Assembly: GCA_910584685.1 (NCBI GenBank)
Contig: CAJUAO010000009.1
Coordinates: 1-64,000, forward strand
Reading direction: 5' to 3'
From: an uncultured Lachnospiraceae bacterium
GTDB taxonomy: Bacteria > Bacillota > Clostridia > Lachnospirales > Lachnospiraceae
DNA: 64,000 nt
Part shown: positions 16,593 through 25,324 of the stretch, one piece after another
Numbering within the stretch: the stretch's first letter is position 1
Layout of the letters: each line of letters opens with the position of its first letter
The notes under the pieces: generated by a model
The model's input: the letters and a program-made list of their open reading frames with translations, nothing else
The model's database searches: none
What the model was told of the DNA's origin: nothing
Position numbers and translations under genes: made by a program

Positions 16593-17273
16593 TTAATGCT
16601 TTACATTCTCTATCTGCCAATCTATAGGCTCCATACCGTTTTCCTGCAGAAATTGATTGCATCTGCTAAAATGCTTACATCCGAAAAAGCCTCTGAATGC
16701 AGATAAGGGACTTGGATGAGGCGCCTTAAGAAGCAGATGCTTTGGATTGTCTACCTTTGCCGCCTTATCCTGCGCCGGCTTGCCCCACAGCATATAAACT
16801 ATAGGTCTGTCCTGCTGATTCAGTATACTGATAGCCGCATCCGTAAATTTTTCCCAGCCTATACCCTTATGGGAATTTGCCTGATGGGCTCTTACGGTAA
16901 GCACTGAATTAAGCATCAGCACTCCCTGGTCCGCCCATTTTTTAAGATAACCGTTATCAGGAATAAAACAGCCTAAGTCATCCTGAAGCTCCTTATATAT
17001 ATTTACAAGCGACGGGGGTATATCTACCTCCGGCTTTACAGAAAAGCAAAGGCCATGAGCCTGACCTACATTGTGATAAGGGTCCTGACCTATAATTACA
17101 ACTTTAACGTTACCTAACGGCGTATAGTTAAACGCATTAAATATATCATCTGACGGCGGAAAAATCTGGTGCGTATTATATTCATTAACTACCGTCTCGT
17201 ATAGTTTTTTATAATATGGCTCTCTAAACTCCTTTGTTAAGGGTCCCAGCCAATCGTTGCTTATTGCTGACAT
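16593..17273 (-). CDS. ung: Uracil-DNA glycosylase, family 1
   Basis: 226 residues, full length for Ung. It excises uracil from DNA to start base excision repair. The water-activating motif is 'VVIIGQDPYHNVGQAHGL', followed by 'VLMLNSVLTVRAHQANSHKG' and the DNA-intercalation motif 'HPSPLSAFRGFFG' with catalytic His. The start overlaps the 3' end of hisF by 13 nt, showing translational coupling. The 68 nt before yqeY hold a short tandem repeat of actttatattttct. Confidence 0.96.
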   Translation of the reverse strand: MSAISNDWLGPLTKEFREPYYKKLYETVVNEYNTHQIFPPSDDIFNAFNYTPLGNVKVVIIGQDPYHNVGQAHGLCFSVKPEVDIPPSLVNIYKELQDDLGCFIPDNGYLKKWADQGVLMLNSVLTVRAHQANSHKGIGWEKFTDAAISILNQQDRPIVYMLWGKPAQDKAAKVDNPKHLLLKAPHPSPLSAFRGFFGCKHFSRCNQFLQENGMEPIDWQIENVKH

Positions 17274-18031
17274 AATCTTACCGACACTCCTCTGCTTTTT
17301 AAGTACTTTTTTAATTCATTTATCTCCAATTCCTTATAGTGGAACAGAGACGCTGCCAACGCCGCATCTGCTTTTCCCTCTGTAAGAGCGTCATAAAAAT
17401 GCTCCATAGTTCCCGCACCGCCTGAAGCAATAACCGGAATATTTACCTGGCTGCTTATAGCTTTTGTAAGCTCAATATCATAGCCCTCTTTTGTTCCGTC
17501 ACAATCCATGCTTGTAAGCAATATTTCTCCTGCCCCAAGGTCATTTACCTTCCTTGCCCATTCTACTGCGTCTATGCCCATATCTATACGGCCGCCGTTT
17601 TTATATATGTTCCAGCCTGAGCCGTCAGGTCTTCTCTTTGCATCTATGGCTACAACCACACACTGGCTTCCAAACTTATCGGCTGCCTGCGCCACAAGAT
17701 TAGGATTATTAATGGCTGCGGAATTAATTGATATCTTGTCGGCTCCCTCTCTGAGTATTGCTTTAAAATCCTCTATAGTCCTTATTCCACCGCCTACGGT
17801 AAAGGGTATAAAAACATTTTCAGCCACTCTTCTTACCATATCAACAACTGTATTTCTTGCGTCGCTTGACGCCGTAATATCAAGAAACACTATCTCGTCG
17901 GCTCCAGCCTTATCATATGCCTTTGCAACCTCCACAGGGTCTCCTGCATCTCTTAAATTCAAAAAATTTATGCCCTTTACTACCCTGTTATTATTAACGT
18001 CCAGACATGGAATAATTCTTTTTGTAAACAT
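17261..18031 (-). CDS. hisF: Imidazole glycerol phosphate synthase, cyclase subunit
   Basis: 256 residues, a complete TIM barrel. With HisH it converts PRFAR and ammonia to imidazole glycerol phosphate and AICAR in histidine synthesis. Catalytic Asp11 is in 'IIPCLDVNNNRVVKG', the second Asp is in 'ILLTSMDCDGTKEGYD', and the phosphate loops 'TVGGGIRTIEDF' and 'VIASGGAG' are present. AGGAGG precedes the ATG. hisH is immediately upstream (9 nt). No other his genes occur here, so the pathway is scattered. Confidence 0.97.
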   Translation of the reverse strand: MFTKRIIPCLDVNNNRVVKGINFLNLRDAGDPVEVAKAYDKAGADEIVFLDITASSDARNTVVDMVRRVAENVFIPFTVGGGIRTIEDFKAILREGADKISINSAAINNPNLVAQAADKFGSQCVVVAIDAKRRPDGSGWNIYKNGGRIDMGIDAVEWARKVNDLGAGEILLTSMDCDGTKEGYDIELTKAISSQVNIPVIASGGAGTMEHFYDALTEGKADAALAASLFHYKELEINELKKYLKSRGVSVRLCQQ

Positions 18032-18040
18032 ATGTACCTC

Positions 18041-18646
18041 CTAAACCGAGACAAAATTTTCAAGTATCTTAAGTCCTACGGCGCCGCTTTTCTCAGGATG
18101 AAACTGACATGCAAATATATTATTTTTCTCCACCGAAGCGTGCATACAGGCGCTGTATTCTGTGACTGCCGTTACTATATTCTCATCCTTCGCCCTAAGA
18201 TAATATGAATGTACAAAGTATACATATGAATTTTCATCTATTCCGCTAAATAATCTGCCATTATTCATAATATGCAGTGAATTCCAGCCAATATGTGGGA
18301 TTTTAAGGTCATTCCTATCGGGTATGCGTACTATATCTCCCTTTAATATTCCAAGTCCAGCCACACCTTCAGACTCCTCACTTGTTTCAAAGAGAAGCTG
18401 TAAGCCTAAGCATATGCCAAGAAAGGGAATGTTTTTTTCCGCCACATCATTTATGGTATTTATAAGGTTATAGCTCTTAAGCTTATCCATGGCGTCCCCA
18501 AAGCTTCCTACTCCCGGAAGTATCACCTTATCTGCCGAAAGAATCTTATCCCTGTCCCTTGTAACGCTTGTTTCATGGCCTAAAAACTGCAGAGCCTTCT
18601 CAACGCTTCTTAAATTTCCCGCATCATAATCAATTATAGCTATCAT
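18041..18646 (-). CDS. hisH: Imidazole glycerol phosphate synthase, glutamine amidotransferase subunit
   Basis: 201 residues, a class I glutamine amidotransferase. It supplies ammonia to HisF through the barrel. The nucleophile is in 'FLGICLGLQLLF' (Cys79 region), and the His-Glu pair is in 'FACQFHPEKSGAVGLKIL'. The N-terminal 'IAIIDYDAGNLRSVEKAL' is typical. The gene precedes hisF in the same transcript. Confidence 0.97.
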   Translation of the reverse strand: MIAIIDYDAGNLRSVEKALQFLGHETSVTRDRDKILSADKVILPGVGSFGDAMDKLKSYNLINTINDVAEKNIPFLGICLGLQLLFETSEESEGVAGLGILKGDIVRIPDRNDLKIPHIGWNSLHIMNNGRLFSGIDENSYVYFVHSYYLRAKDENIVTAVTEYSACMHASVEKNNIFACQFHPEKSGAVGLKILENFVSV

Positions 18647-18721
18647 TTTCGCGCCTTCCTCTGTTTATGCCTTTCTCTATTTGTGTGTTTCTCTATTTTT
18701 ATAACTCCTGTCATAAAATCT

Positions 18722-20329
18722 TTAATCTGCGTTATCCTGTTCTTCCAAGGCCTTTTCCCTTGCTTCTGCCTCGTCTGCCAGCTTATATATCTTCTCTGCA
18801 TATTCATAGCGGTCTGTTAAAAGATTAAGCTCTCTTGCAGCACTCTCGGTAAGTCCGTATTTTTCCTGTAAAGCAGTATTTATCCATCCCAATACAAGCG
18901 TCATATCATCATAGCAGTTATATTCCCTTGCTATATCCTTATATTTATCATACATTTTTACACCGCGAAGAAGGGTAAACAATGCCTGGTCATACTTTTT
19001 AATACTATACAGATTCTTGTAGGATGTATAGTGCCTCTGAACAAACATTATTGTCTCAACCTGATTATAAAAGTTTATATCCTTATCATTCATATCAAGT
19101 CCCCTAAGCTCATTATATGCTGCGTCAAAGTTCTTATCCAGATAATATGCAAGGGCCGCATCCGTCTTTTCCATATAATATTTGTAATTTCCTCCAAGCT
19201 TTAAGGCCACTACAATAAATATTATAAGGGAAATACAAAATACAATAAACGGAACGGGTATCTTTATTATCTGGTCCGGCTCCTTTGGCTTTTTTTCCTT
19301 TTTCGGCTTTTCTTTTTTCGGTTTCTTTTCCTTGACTTTCTTTTCCTTAGGCTTCTTTTCCTTTTTCTCTTTCTTTTTCTTTTCCTTCTTTTTCTTTGGT
19401 TCATCCTCCTCATTGTCAGACATATCATCATCATCGCCATAATCGTCATCGTCATAATTGTCCAACATGCTTATTCCTGTCTTATTATCCGGCTGGCTTT
19501 CGGTTTCCTCTCCTCCCATAAAGATATCCTCGAAGCCCCCAAGTCCCATGTCCTCCATGTCGCCGTGAATTGACAGTCCCATATCATCAGGCTCTTCATC
19601 CATAGCCTGGCTGGCAGAATCTTTATTTAAGCTGTTATCAGATAAATCCATACCTAAATTCATGCCTAAATCAAAGTCAAAATCATCTGCTTCTTCTTTA
19701 TTTTTTTTGCCTTTTTTCTCTTTTCCAAAGGCAAATTTTTTCTTAGATTTTTTTGCCTTTTCTTCCTTTTTGTTTTTTTTCTTTGGCTTTTCTTCCTCAA
19801 GTCTGCTTATCTCATCATTATCATGATTTTCTTCCGTGTCATTAACGCCAAGAATATCATAAAGCCCCTGCATATCCTCCTCCTCAAAGGAGCCTTTTTC
19901 CTCTTCAAAGTCCTCCTGAAGGGGAGCATTGTATAATAAAGCTTCTTCATCAGACAATCCTTTATCTAACGCCATATCATCCATAAATTCAGGAGAATTT
20001 TCAAGAGACTCTGCCTCCTCGAAAACAACGTCCTGCTTTGCTTCAGGCTCTGGCGCGGTGTTTTTTTTGTCCTTCTTTTTTCTTCCCCAGAAGCCTCTCT
20101 TTTCCTTTTGCGGCTTCTCCTCCAAATCTGTATCATTATCCAATGCTTCACCAAAGCCAAGCTCATCCATAGATGAAATATCGCCGTCAAACAAGTCTCC
20201 TTCGATTTCTCCCAGCAAATCCTCGTCATTATTTATTTCTTCCTGTTGTTTTTCGTTGGAGCCATTTAAGACTGCATTTAAAAGGTTGTCTAAGTAATCT
20301 TCCTCTGAACTGTTTTTATGAACTGCCAC
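18722..20329 (-). CDS. Large charged low-complexity membrane protein, unknown function
   Basis: 535 residues from a GTG with GAGGACTACAA before it. Residues 1-300 are acidic (Asp/Glu runs) broken by Lys clusters. A Lys/Pro/Glu tract at about 310-350 ('KKKKEKKKKEKKEKKPKEK') sits just before one transmembrane helix at about 358-380. The last 150 residues are outside-facing, with repeated Tyr/Leu/Asn helices resembling TPR hairpins ('DAALAYYLDKNFDAAYNELR'). I recognise no named family. The Arg/Lys-rich frame visible within it in another phase is a shadow. Confidence 0.65.
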   Translation of the reverse strand: MAVHKNSSEEDYLDNLLNAVLNGSNEKQQEEINNDEDLLGEIEGDLFDGDISSMDELGFGEALDNDTDLEEKPQKEKRGFWGRKKKDKKNTAPEPEAKQDVVFEEAESLENSPEFMDDMALDKGLSDEEALLYNAPLQEDFEEEKGSFEEEDMQGLYDILGVNDTEENHDNDEISRLEEEKPKKKNKKEEKAKKSKKKFAFGKEKKGKKNKEEADDFDFDLGMNLGMDLSDNSLNKDSASQAMDEEPDDMGLSIHGDMEDMGLGGFEDIFMGGEETESQPDNKTGISMLDNYDDDDYGDDDDMSDNEEDEPKKKKEKKKKEKKEKKPKEKKVKEKKPKKEKPKKEKKPKEPDQIIKIPVPFIVFCISLIIFIVVALKLGGNYKYYMEKTDAALAYYLDKNFDAAYNELRGLDMNDKDINFYNQVETIMFVQRHYTSYKNLYSIKKYDQALFTLLRGVKMYDKYKDIAREYNCYDDMTLVLGWINTALQEKYGLTESAARELNLLTDRYEYAEKIYKLADEAEAREKALEEQDNAD

Positions 20330-20399
20330 TTGTAGTCCTCCCTGCTTATATGTTTAAAAGGTGCCAAATTTCTTATTTTTAGCTGTCTTACTTTAGCAC

Positions 20400-21266
20400 T
20401 TAAAAATTTGAATTAATAAATTCAAATGAATTTTCACTTATAGAAGTACCCTTATCCTTAATTTCCAAAGGAAGCTGGGGCAGCTTCTGATTTACTCTAT
20501 ACAGCCAAGCCTTATAATTCAGCATGGCAATCTTTTCAAAAGGCCATCTTATAACTGTAGGCGCATCAAAGCTTACACCCAGCTCAAGCAGTACCAGCTT
20601 TTTATTAAGGGTAAGCTGCAGCCAGCCCGTATATTTTTCCCATTGACGCATATAGCCGCTCTCATCATATGCCTTTTGGCCATGTACGTTAAAGCTTCTT
20701 AATGTATGACAGCCTTCGCATTCAGGTATAGCTGATTTGATTTTGCTTAAATACTCTAAAACAATATCCTGCGTTAGTTTTTCCTTTTTATTTTTTAATT
20801 CAACGAGTATTTTATATATTTCCTCTAACACAGGCTTTGCTGACTGACAAAAGCTGCCGCAGCCGCAGCCTGACTGGAATCTTAAGATACTTCCGCATGG
20901 AGCCGCTATTGTATTTTCATCAAAACCACCCTCATATATAATATCATCCGTATTGGTAGTTAATACAAAATATTTTTTATTTCCAAGCAGCGCCTGTATT
21001 TTTCCATATACAGCAATATATTTATTTATGGTTTTATTCCTGCCGTCAGACAACTCATTGTAATAAACGCTGTATTTTATATATTGCTCTATATCGTCAT
21101 ATGACGATATATTGTTATATTCTGAAATGCAGCTTTTATAGAATAAATATATTTCATTATCTGCTGCTATTTTTTCCACATCAGCTGCAAACTCACTGCC
21201 TATACCGACTATAACCGCATCTGCTTCAGTTATGTGTTTCTTCAGCTCTTCGCCGTATGTATTCAT
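20400..21266 (-). CDS. Sir2-like NAD-binding protein, divergent
   Basis: 288 residues resembling sirtuins. The N-terminal 'ADAVIVGIGSEFAA' (15-28) fits the GAGxS cofactor loop, 'FVLTTNTDD' (100-108) occupies the place of TQNID, and 'LLELGVSFDAPTVIRWPF' resembles the GTSL strand. Four or five zinc-type cysteines are present (134, 136, 140, 183, 186). The catalytic His of classical sirtuins is not obvious. 'FNVHGQK' at 192-198 might supply it, in an unusual place. Deacylase or ADP-ribosyl-transfer activity is therefore uncertain. Its own AGGATA site and the cheV terminator upstream suggest an independent transcript. Confidence 0.65.
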   Translation of the reverse strand: MNTYGEELKKHITEADAVIVGIGSEFAADVEKIAADNEIYLFYKSCISEYNNISSYDDIEQYIKYSVYYNELSDGRNKTINKYIAVYGKIQALLGNKKYFVLTTNTDDIIYEGGFDENTIAAPCGSILRFQSGCGCGSFCQSAKPVLEEIYKILVELKNKKEKLTQDIVLEYLSKIKSAIPECEGCHTLRSFNVHGQKAYDESGYMRQWEKYTGWLQLTLNKKLVLLELGVSFDAPTVIRWPFEKIAMLNYKAWLYRVNQKLPQLPLEIKDKGTSISENSFEFINSNF

Positions 21267-21286
21267 TTTTTTATCCTAACCTTTTA

Positions 21287-21317
21287 CCTAAAAGAGACCG
21301 GCCAAATGACCAGCCCC
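21287..21317 (-). terminator. Terminator after cheV
   Basis: 11-bp minus-strand stem with several G-T pairs (21307-21317 with 21294-21304), followed by TTTT. It lies 10 nt past the cheV stop. Confidence 0.6.
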
Positions 21318-21326
21318 TTTATAATA

Positions 21327-22223
21327 CTAATCTATTAATTCGTCTATGGTCTGAACAAGATTTCCTATCTCAGGCTTTGTAAGCTGCGCATCTGCTCCCA
21401 ACGCCTGCCCCTTTATTCTCATCTCGTCGTTGATAAGTGATGAGAATATAACAAGAGGTATACTTTTTAGCTCTTCATCTGACTTTACAAGCTTTGTAAG
21501 TCTGTGTCCATCCATAAGAGGCATTTCTATATCTGTAATAATACAGTGTACTTTTTCTTTTGCCTTTCCTGCTTTCTTATACTCCGTCAGCTTTTCCCAT
21601 GCCTGCTGGCCATTCTCGGTACTTATTACAGTCACATAGCCCGCCTTATGGAGAGAGTCCTCAATAAGCTTTCTAAGCAATGGTGAATCCTCTGCTATAA
21701 GAATAGGCGAGTCGCTTCTTTCCCTTACGCCAAGCCTATCAATCTCAGAAACCTTAAGTCCTGTCTCCGGGCTTATATCCGTGACAATTTTTTCAAAATC
21801 AAGAATAATAATCAGCTTGCTGCCCATCTTTATAATACCGGTTGAAAGCCCTGCGTCAGATGTATTTATTGTTGAATCCGGCGTAATAATGTCTGCCCAT
21901 GAAACTCTATGTATTCCGCTGACTGCATCCACATGAAACGCTATATTCAGCTTGTTAAAATTTGTAATAATCATCATATCCGTAGACTTATGCTCTGCCG
22001 GTATGCCTAATACCTTTGCCAAATCAATGGCTGTAATAACTATATCTCTCGGCATAAAAATGCCCTCAACAAACTGGTGTGCGTTCGGCACAGGAGTAAC
22101 CGGCATGTATGCAATAATTTCACGAATCTTTGCTACATTGATACCATAGGAACGTCCTCCGACAGTAAATTCCAGTACCTCCAGCTCGTTTGTTCCGTTT
22201 TCCAATAATATATTTGTATCCAT
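21327..22223 (-). CDS. cheV: CheV-type chemotaxis protein (CheW domain plus receiver domain)
   Basis: 298 residues from the ATG at 22223. The ATG two codons earlier would leave no space after GGAGG. The CheW-like domain spans about 10-155 ('LEFTVGGRSYGINVAKIREII', 'GIFMPRDIVITAIDLAKVLG'). The receiver domain spans about 172-298, with acidic residues 'ILIAEDSPLL' and phospho-acceptor Asp in 'CIITDIEMPLMDG'. CheV couples receptors to CheA and is tuned by phosphorylation. No other che genes are nearby, so its receptor cluster lies elsewhere. Confidence 0.9.
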   Translation of the reverse strand: MDTNILLENGTNELEVLEFTVGGRSYGINVAKIREIIAYMPVTPVPNAHQFVEGIFMPRDIVITAIDLAKVLGIPAEHKSTDMMIITNFNKLNIAFHVDAVSGIHRVSWADIITPDSTINTSDAGLSTGIIKMGSKLIIILDFEKIVTDISPETGLKVSEIDRLGVRERSDSPILIAEDSPLLRKLIEDSLHKAGYVTVISTENGQQAWEKLTEYKKAGKAKEKVHCIITDIEMPLMDGHRLTKLVKSDEELKSIPLVIFSSLINDEMRIKGQALGADAQLTKPEIGNLVQTIDELID

Positions 22224-22240
22224 ATACATCCTCCTTTAGA

Positions 22241-22969
22241 TTATTTCTTTATTGCAATCACGCTGGTTTTGCTGTCCTTAGCAACATATAAACTAATATT
22301 ATTTATGTTAGCTGATACTTCTTCATTAACCTGAAATACCAGTACCATTTCCTTTGATTCTCCTGCCTCAAATGTTCCCTTATATGTATTTAATCCGTTT
22401 AAAAGCGCTGTTACCTGAACATTTACTCCTGTTTTTTCATTAATAAGACATCTGTAGCTTAAATTTTTTCCCATCATATCAAGAGCTGCCTGACTGCCGG
22501 AATTATTTGTAACAACAAATTTAAGCACAAGAAGCTTATTTTTGTTTAAGGCTACCATACTAAATCCATCATTTCCCTCCGGATATCTGTCCGCTACCTC
22601 ATAACCCGCTTCCGTAACGGTAAAGCCGGACAGTCCAAAGCCTTCATTTGCCGATACTATATTTGGCTGGGGCTTTCCTGTAGAATTGCCTGAATTACCC
22701 GAATTACCGTTTGACGCTCCACCGTTATTATCCTCTTTATTGTCATCGCTTATCCATACCGTAGTAGGCTCTGTCGCCGGCTCTGTTTCCCTTTCAGCCA
22801 GCTTTACAATATAATTTCTGTCGTGATTTAAAACTGCATTGACTGCATACTCTATTATTTTGTCCTCGTCAGCCTTATCATAGCTGAGCTTATTACAGCC
22901 TGATATATATACCAGCGGCAAAAGAGAGGCAGCCATTATAAATGCAAGGTTTTTTATATTCTTTTTCAT
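22241..22969 (-). CDS. Lipoprotein, DUF4352-like
   Basis: 242 residues with a lipoprotein signal peptide: KK start, hydrophobic core and lipobox YISGC with lipidated Cys25. A Thr/Pro/Glu segment and an Asn/Gly-rich linker (about 85-105) lead to a C-terminal beta-sandwich of about 130 residues with 'LVLKFVVTNNSGSQAALDM' and 'GTFEAGESKEMVLVFQV'. This resembles DUF4352/DUF5067-type immunoglobulin-like domains of surface lipoproteins. The exact family is inferred from pattern. GAGGAAAG precedes the ATG, and a good promoter lies upstream. Confidence 0.72.
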   Translation of the reverse strand: MKKNIKNLAFIMAASLLPLVYISGCNKLSYDKADEDKIIEYAVNAVLNHDRNYIVKLAERETEPATEPTTVWISDDNKEDNNGGASNGNSGNSGNSTGKPQPNIVSANEGFGLSGFTVTEAGYEVADRYPEGNDGFSMVALNKNKLLVLKFVVTNNSGSQAALDMMGKNLSYRCLINEKTGVNVQVTALLNGLNTYKGTFEAGESKEMVLVFQVNEEVSANINNISLYVAKDSKTSVIAIKK

Positions 22970-23020
22970 TATGCTTTCCTCATTCCTGTCTATGATTTAT
23001 CTTACACATACATTATTAAT

Positions 23021-23049
23021 ATTTTATCATTATTATTTAAACTATTCAA
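23021..23049 (-). promoter_or_regulatory. Promoter of the lipoprotein gene
   Basis: Minus strand: TTGAAT at 23044-23049, 17-nt spacer, TAAAAT at 23021-23026. The predicted leader is about 45 nt. The -35 box adjoins the histidine kinase stop. Confidence 0.55.
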
Positions 23050-24540
23050 CTAAATATTTGCATTTTCTATACATTTTTCTACCTCAAACCAAAACTCAAC
23101 TCCATTTTGTACATTTTTCACCCCGCACTCTCTGTTCATTGCCGCAAGTATTGCCTTTACTATGGACAAGCCTATGCCGCTTCCCCCGTACTCTCTTGTT
23201 CTTGCCTTATCTACCTTGTAAAACTTTTCCCAAATCTTATCTATATCAGACTCCGGTATATTTTCTCCTGTGTTAAACACAGTACATCTTACAATATCAT
23301 CCTTTTCCTCCACATCAATTTTTATTATTTTTTCTCCGTTCAGATGATTAAGGGCATTGCTGATGTAATTTGTGATAACCTCCTCTATCTGAAATTCGTC
23401 TGCCCATACAAATACCTGCTTTTTGTTATTAAAAATAACATGTGCATTTCTTTCTTCAATGAGGACTCTTGCCCTGTTAAGGACATAGTCTATGACGGTT
23501 ATTAAATCAAACCGCTCCATGTCCACAGTATTTGTTCCAAATTCCAAATGATTAAGGGTAAGAAGCTTTTGAACCATTCTGTTCATTTTTAACGCCTCGT
23601 CTATAATAACATCACAGTAAAAATCCCTGCTCTGCTCATCATCATTCACGCTTTCCTTTAAGCCTTCCGCATAGCCCTGTATAATAGCTATGGGAGTTTT
23701 AAGTTCATGGGATACGTTTGAAAGAAATTCCTTGCGCATCTCATCAATTTCTTCCTTTTTCTGAATATCCTTCTGCAGCTCATTATTAGCTGTCTTAAGC
23801 TCTGATATGGTAGCTTCCAGTCTTTCTGATAATACGTTAAGATTGCTTCCTAACATGGATATTTCATCTTTTCTCTCATCATGATACTTAATATTAAAAT
23901 TAAGCTTTGACATTTCCGTAGAAATATGTGCAAGTTTCTCTATTCTTGCCGTAATGCCTATTGAAAGCATAAGAACACAAATAAGGCTTATGGCAATAAC
24001 CATGCCTCCCACATATGCAGTAAACTGATTTGTTACTCCAAGGGCTGCCTTTATACTGTCTATTGACGTTCTCATAACAAAAATATCACCGGAATCCAGA
24101 TTTCCATACATTTCCAGATAATTGTGCCCGCTTTCCTCGTCAAATATCCTTGACATTACATAATTTTCAGTATGGGCTATAAGCTCTCCAAAATCTGTAT
24201 TCTGATAAAACAATATATTTTTAAGTCTCTCTATAAGACTGTCATTCATAATGCTGTAGCCGGAATAAAATTTTACTTCCAGTCCTGAATCAACTACAAG
24301 TATGGTTATACTGTCCTCCTCGCACACAGATACCATTTCCATCCTTGATTTTTCGTCAACCCTCTCTCCCTCATTTATAGTTCTGCACATAAGGGTATAG
24401 AAGTCAATAAGGTCGTTTTCTTTCATGGAAATATAATATTTTTCCTGAAAAACCATATTAATAAACCAGTTTCCAAGAATGGCTCCTGCCACTATTACAA
24501 ACAAAATCACTGCCAGTTTTATTCTAAGGGAATATTTCAT
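23050..24540 (-). CDS. Membrane sensor histidine kinase
   Basis: 496 residues: transmembrane 1 at about 7-30, an extracellular sensor of about 140 residues, transmembrane 2 at about 174-196, a HAMP linker to about 250, and a coiled coil. HisKA carries the phospho-acceptor His278 in 'EFLSNVSHELKTPIA'. The HATPase domain shows the N box 'EVITNYISNALNHL', G1 'VFNTGENIP' and G2 'GGSGIGLSIV'. It is an orthodox OmpR-type partner for the regulator encoded just upstream. The ligand is unknown. Its ribosome binding site is poor, and the 83-nt spacer holds a copy of the regulator gene's tail. Confidence 0.93.
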   Translation of the reverse strand: MKYSLRIKLAVILFVIVAGAILGNWFINMVFQEKYYISMKENDLIDFYTLMCRTINEGERVDEKSRMEMVSVCEEDSITILVVDSGLEVKFYSGYSIMNDSLIERLKNILFYQNTDFGELIAHTENYVMSRIFDEESGHNYLEMYGNLDSGDIFVMRTSIDSIKAALGVTNQFTAYVGGMVIAISLICVLMLSIGITARIEKLAHISTEMSKLNFNIKYHDERKDEISMLGSNLNVLSERLEATISELKTANNELQKDIQKKEEIDEMRKEFLSNVSHELKTPIAIIQGYAEGLKESVNDDEQSRDFYCDVIIDEALKMNRMVQKLLTLNHLEFGTNTVDMERFDLITVIDYVLNRARVLIEERNAHVIFNNKKQVFVWADEFQIEEVITNYISNALNHLNGEKIIKIDVEEKDDIVRCTVFNTGENIPESDIDKIWEKFYKVDKARTREYGGSGIGLSIVKAILAAMNRECGVKNVQNGVEFWFEVEKCIENANI

Positions 24541-24550
24541 GCTTCTTTAA

Positions 24551-24650
24551 TACCTCAAATTTATAACCCATACCAATGGATATATTTTATAGCCCATACC
24601 AATGGGGTATGCTTTTAAGCTTTCTATACTTCAAATTTATAACCCATACC
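24551..24650. repeat. Short local duplication of the regulator gene tail
   Basis: Bases 24551-24574 and 24627-24650 match at 23 of 24 positions. The second copy encodes the last codons (GMGYKFEV) and stop region of the response regulator. A third partial copy (cccataccaatgg) lies at 24593-24605. The repeat distance is 76 nt. Confidence 0.85.
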
Positions 24651-25298
24651 CCATATTGTTTTTATATAGTCAGCTTCATCCGTAAGCTTTGCCCTGAGCT
24701 TTTTTACATGGGTGTCGATAGTTCTTGCGTCGCCAAAATAATCATAGTTCCATACATTATTTAAAATCTGCTCCCTGTTTAGGGCTATACCCTGATTTTC
24801 CATAAAATATACAAGCAACTCAAATTCCTTATAGCTTAACTCTATATTTTTATCGCCAACCGTAACCGTATGGGCTACCTTATTCAAAGAAATGGTTCCT
24901 GCCGTAATAATTCCGTCCTGTTCAAGCTTGTTTGTTCTTCTGAGTATGGCGTCCACCCTTGCCATAAGAATCTTTGGGCTAAATGGCTTTGATATATATT
25001 CATCCACACCAAGCTCAAAGCCTAAAAGCTCGTCCTGCTCGTCGCTTTTTGCAGTAAGCATAATTATTGGCGCCTTTGAAAATTTCCTTATTTCCCTACA
25101 AACCTGCCAGCCGTCCATTTTTGGCATCATTACATCAAGAATAACCAGGGCTATATCATTTTCCGCAAAAAAAATATTTACGGCTTCCTCTCCGTCTCCT
25201 GCCTCTAAAACGCGGTATTCCTTTTTTACAAGAAAATCCTTTACAAGCTTTCTTATTCTAACTTCATCATCTACCACTAAAACCTTTAATTCTGCCAT
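24624..25298 (-). CDS. OmpR-family response regulator
   Basis: 224 residues. The receiver domain has acidic pocket Asp10-Asp11, phospho-acceptor Asp55 in 'LVILDVMMPKMDGW', and switch Thr/Lys in 'IIMLTAKSD' and 'YISKPFSP'. The winged-helix output domain (about 130-224) shows 'LSYKEFELLVYFMENQG' and 'RTIDTHVKKLRAKL'. It works with the kinase encoded immediately downstream. AGAGGTGG lies 4 nt before the ATG. It is likely autoregulated, but no operator is visible. Confidence 0.94.
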   Translation of the reverse strand: MAELKVLVVDDEVRIRKLVKDFLVKKEYRVLEAGDGEEAVNIFFAENDIALVILDVMMPKMDGWQVCREIRKFSKAPIIMLTAKSDEQDELLGFELGVDEYISKPFSPKILMARVDAILRRTNKLEQDGIITAGTISLNKVAHTVTVGDKNIELSYKEFELLVYFMENQGIALNREQILNNVWNYDYFGDARTIDTHVKKLRAKLTDEADYIKTIWGMGYKFEV

Positions 25299-25324
25299 TT
25301 TTCCACCTCTGCTTTAAACCTGAA

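Noticed and set aside
19267..19455. Arg/Lys-rich 62-codon frame on the minus strand
   Set aside because: It is an alternative phase of the Lys/Glu-rich tract of the 535-residue membrane protein, with no ribosome binding site.
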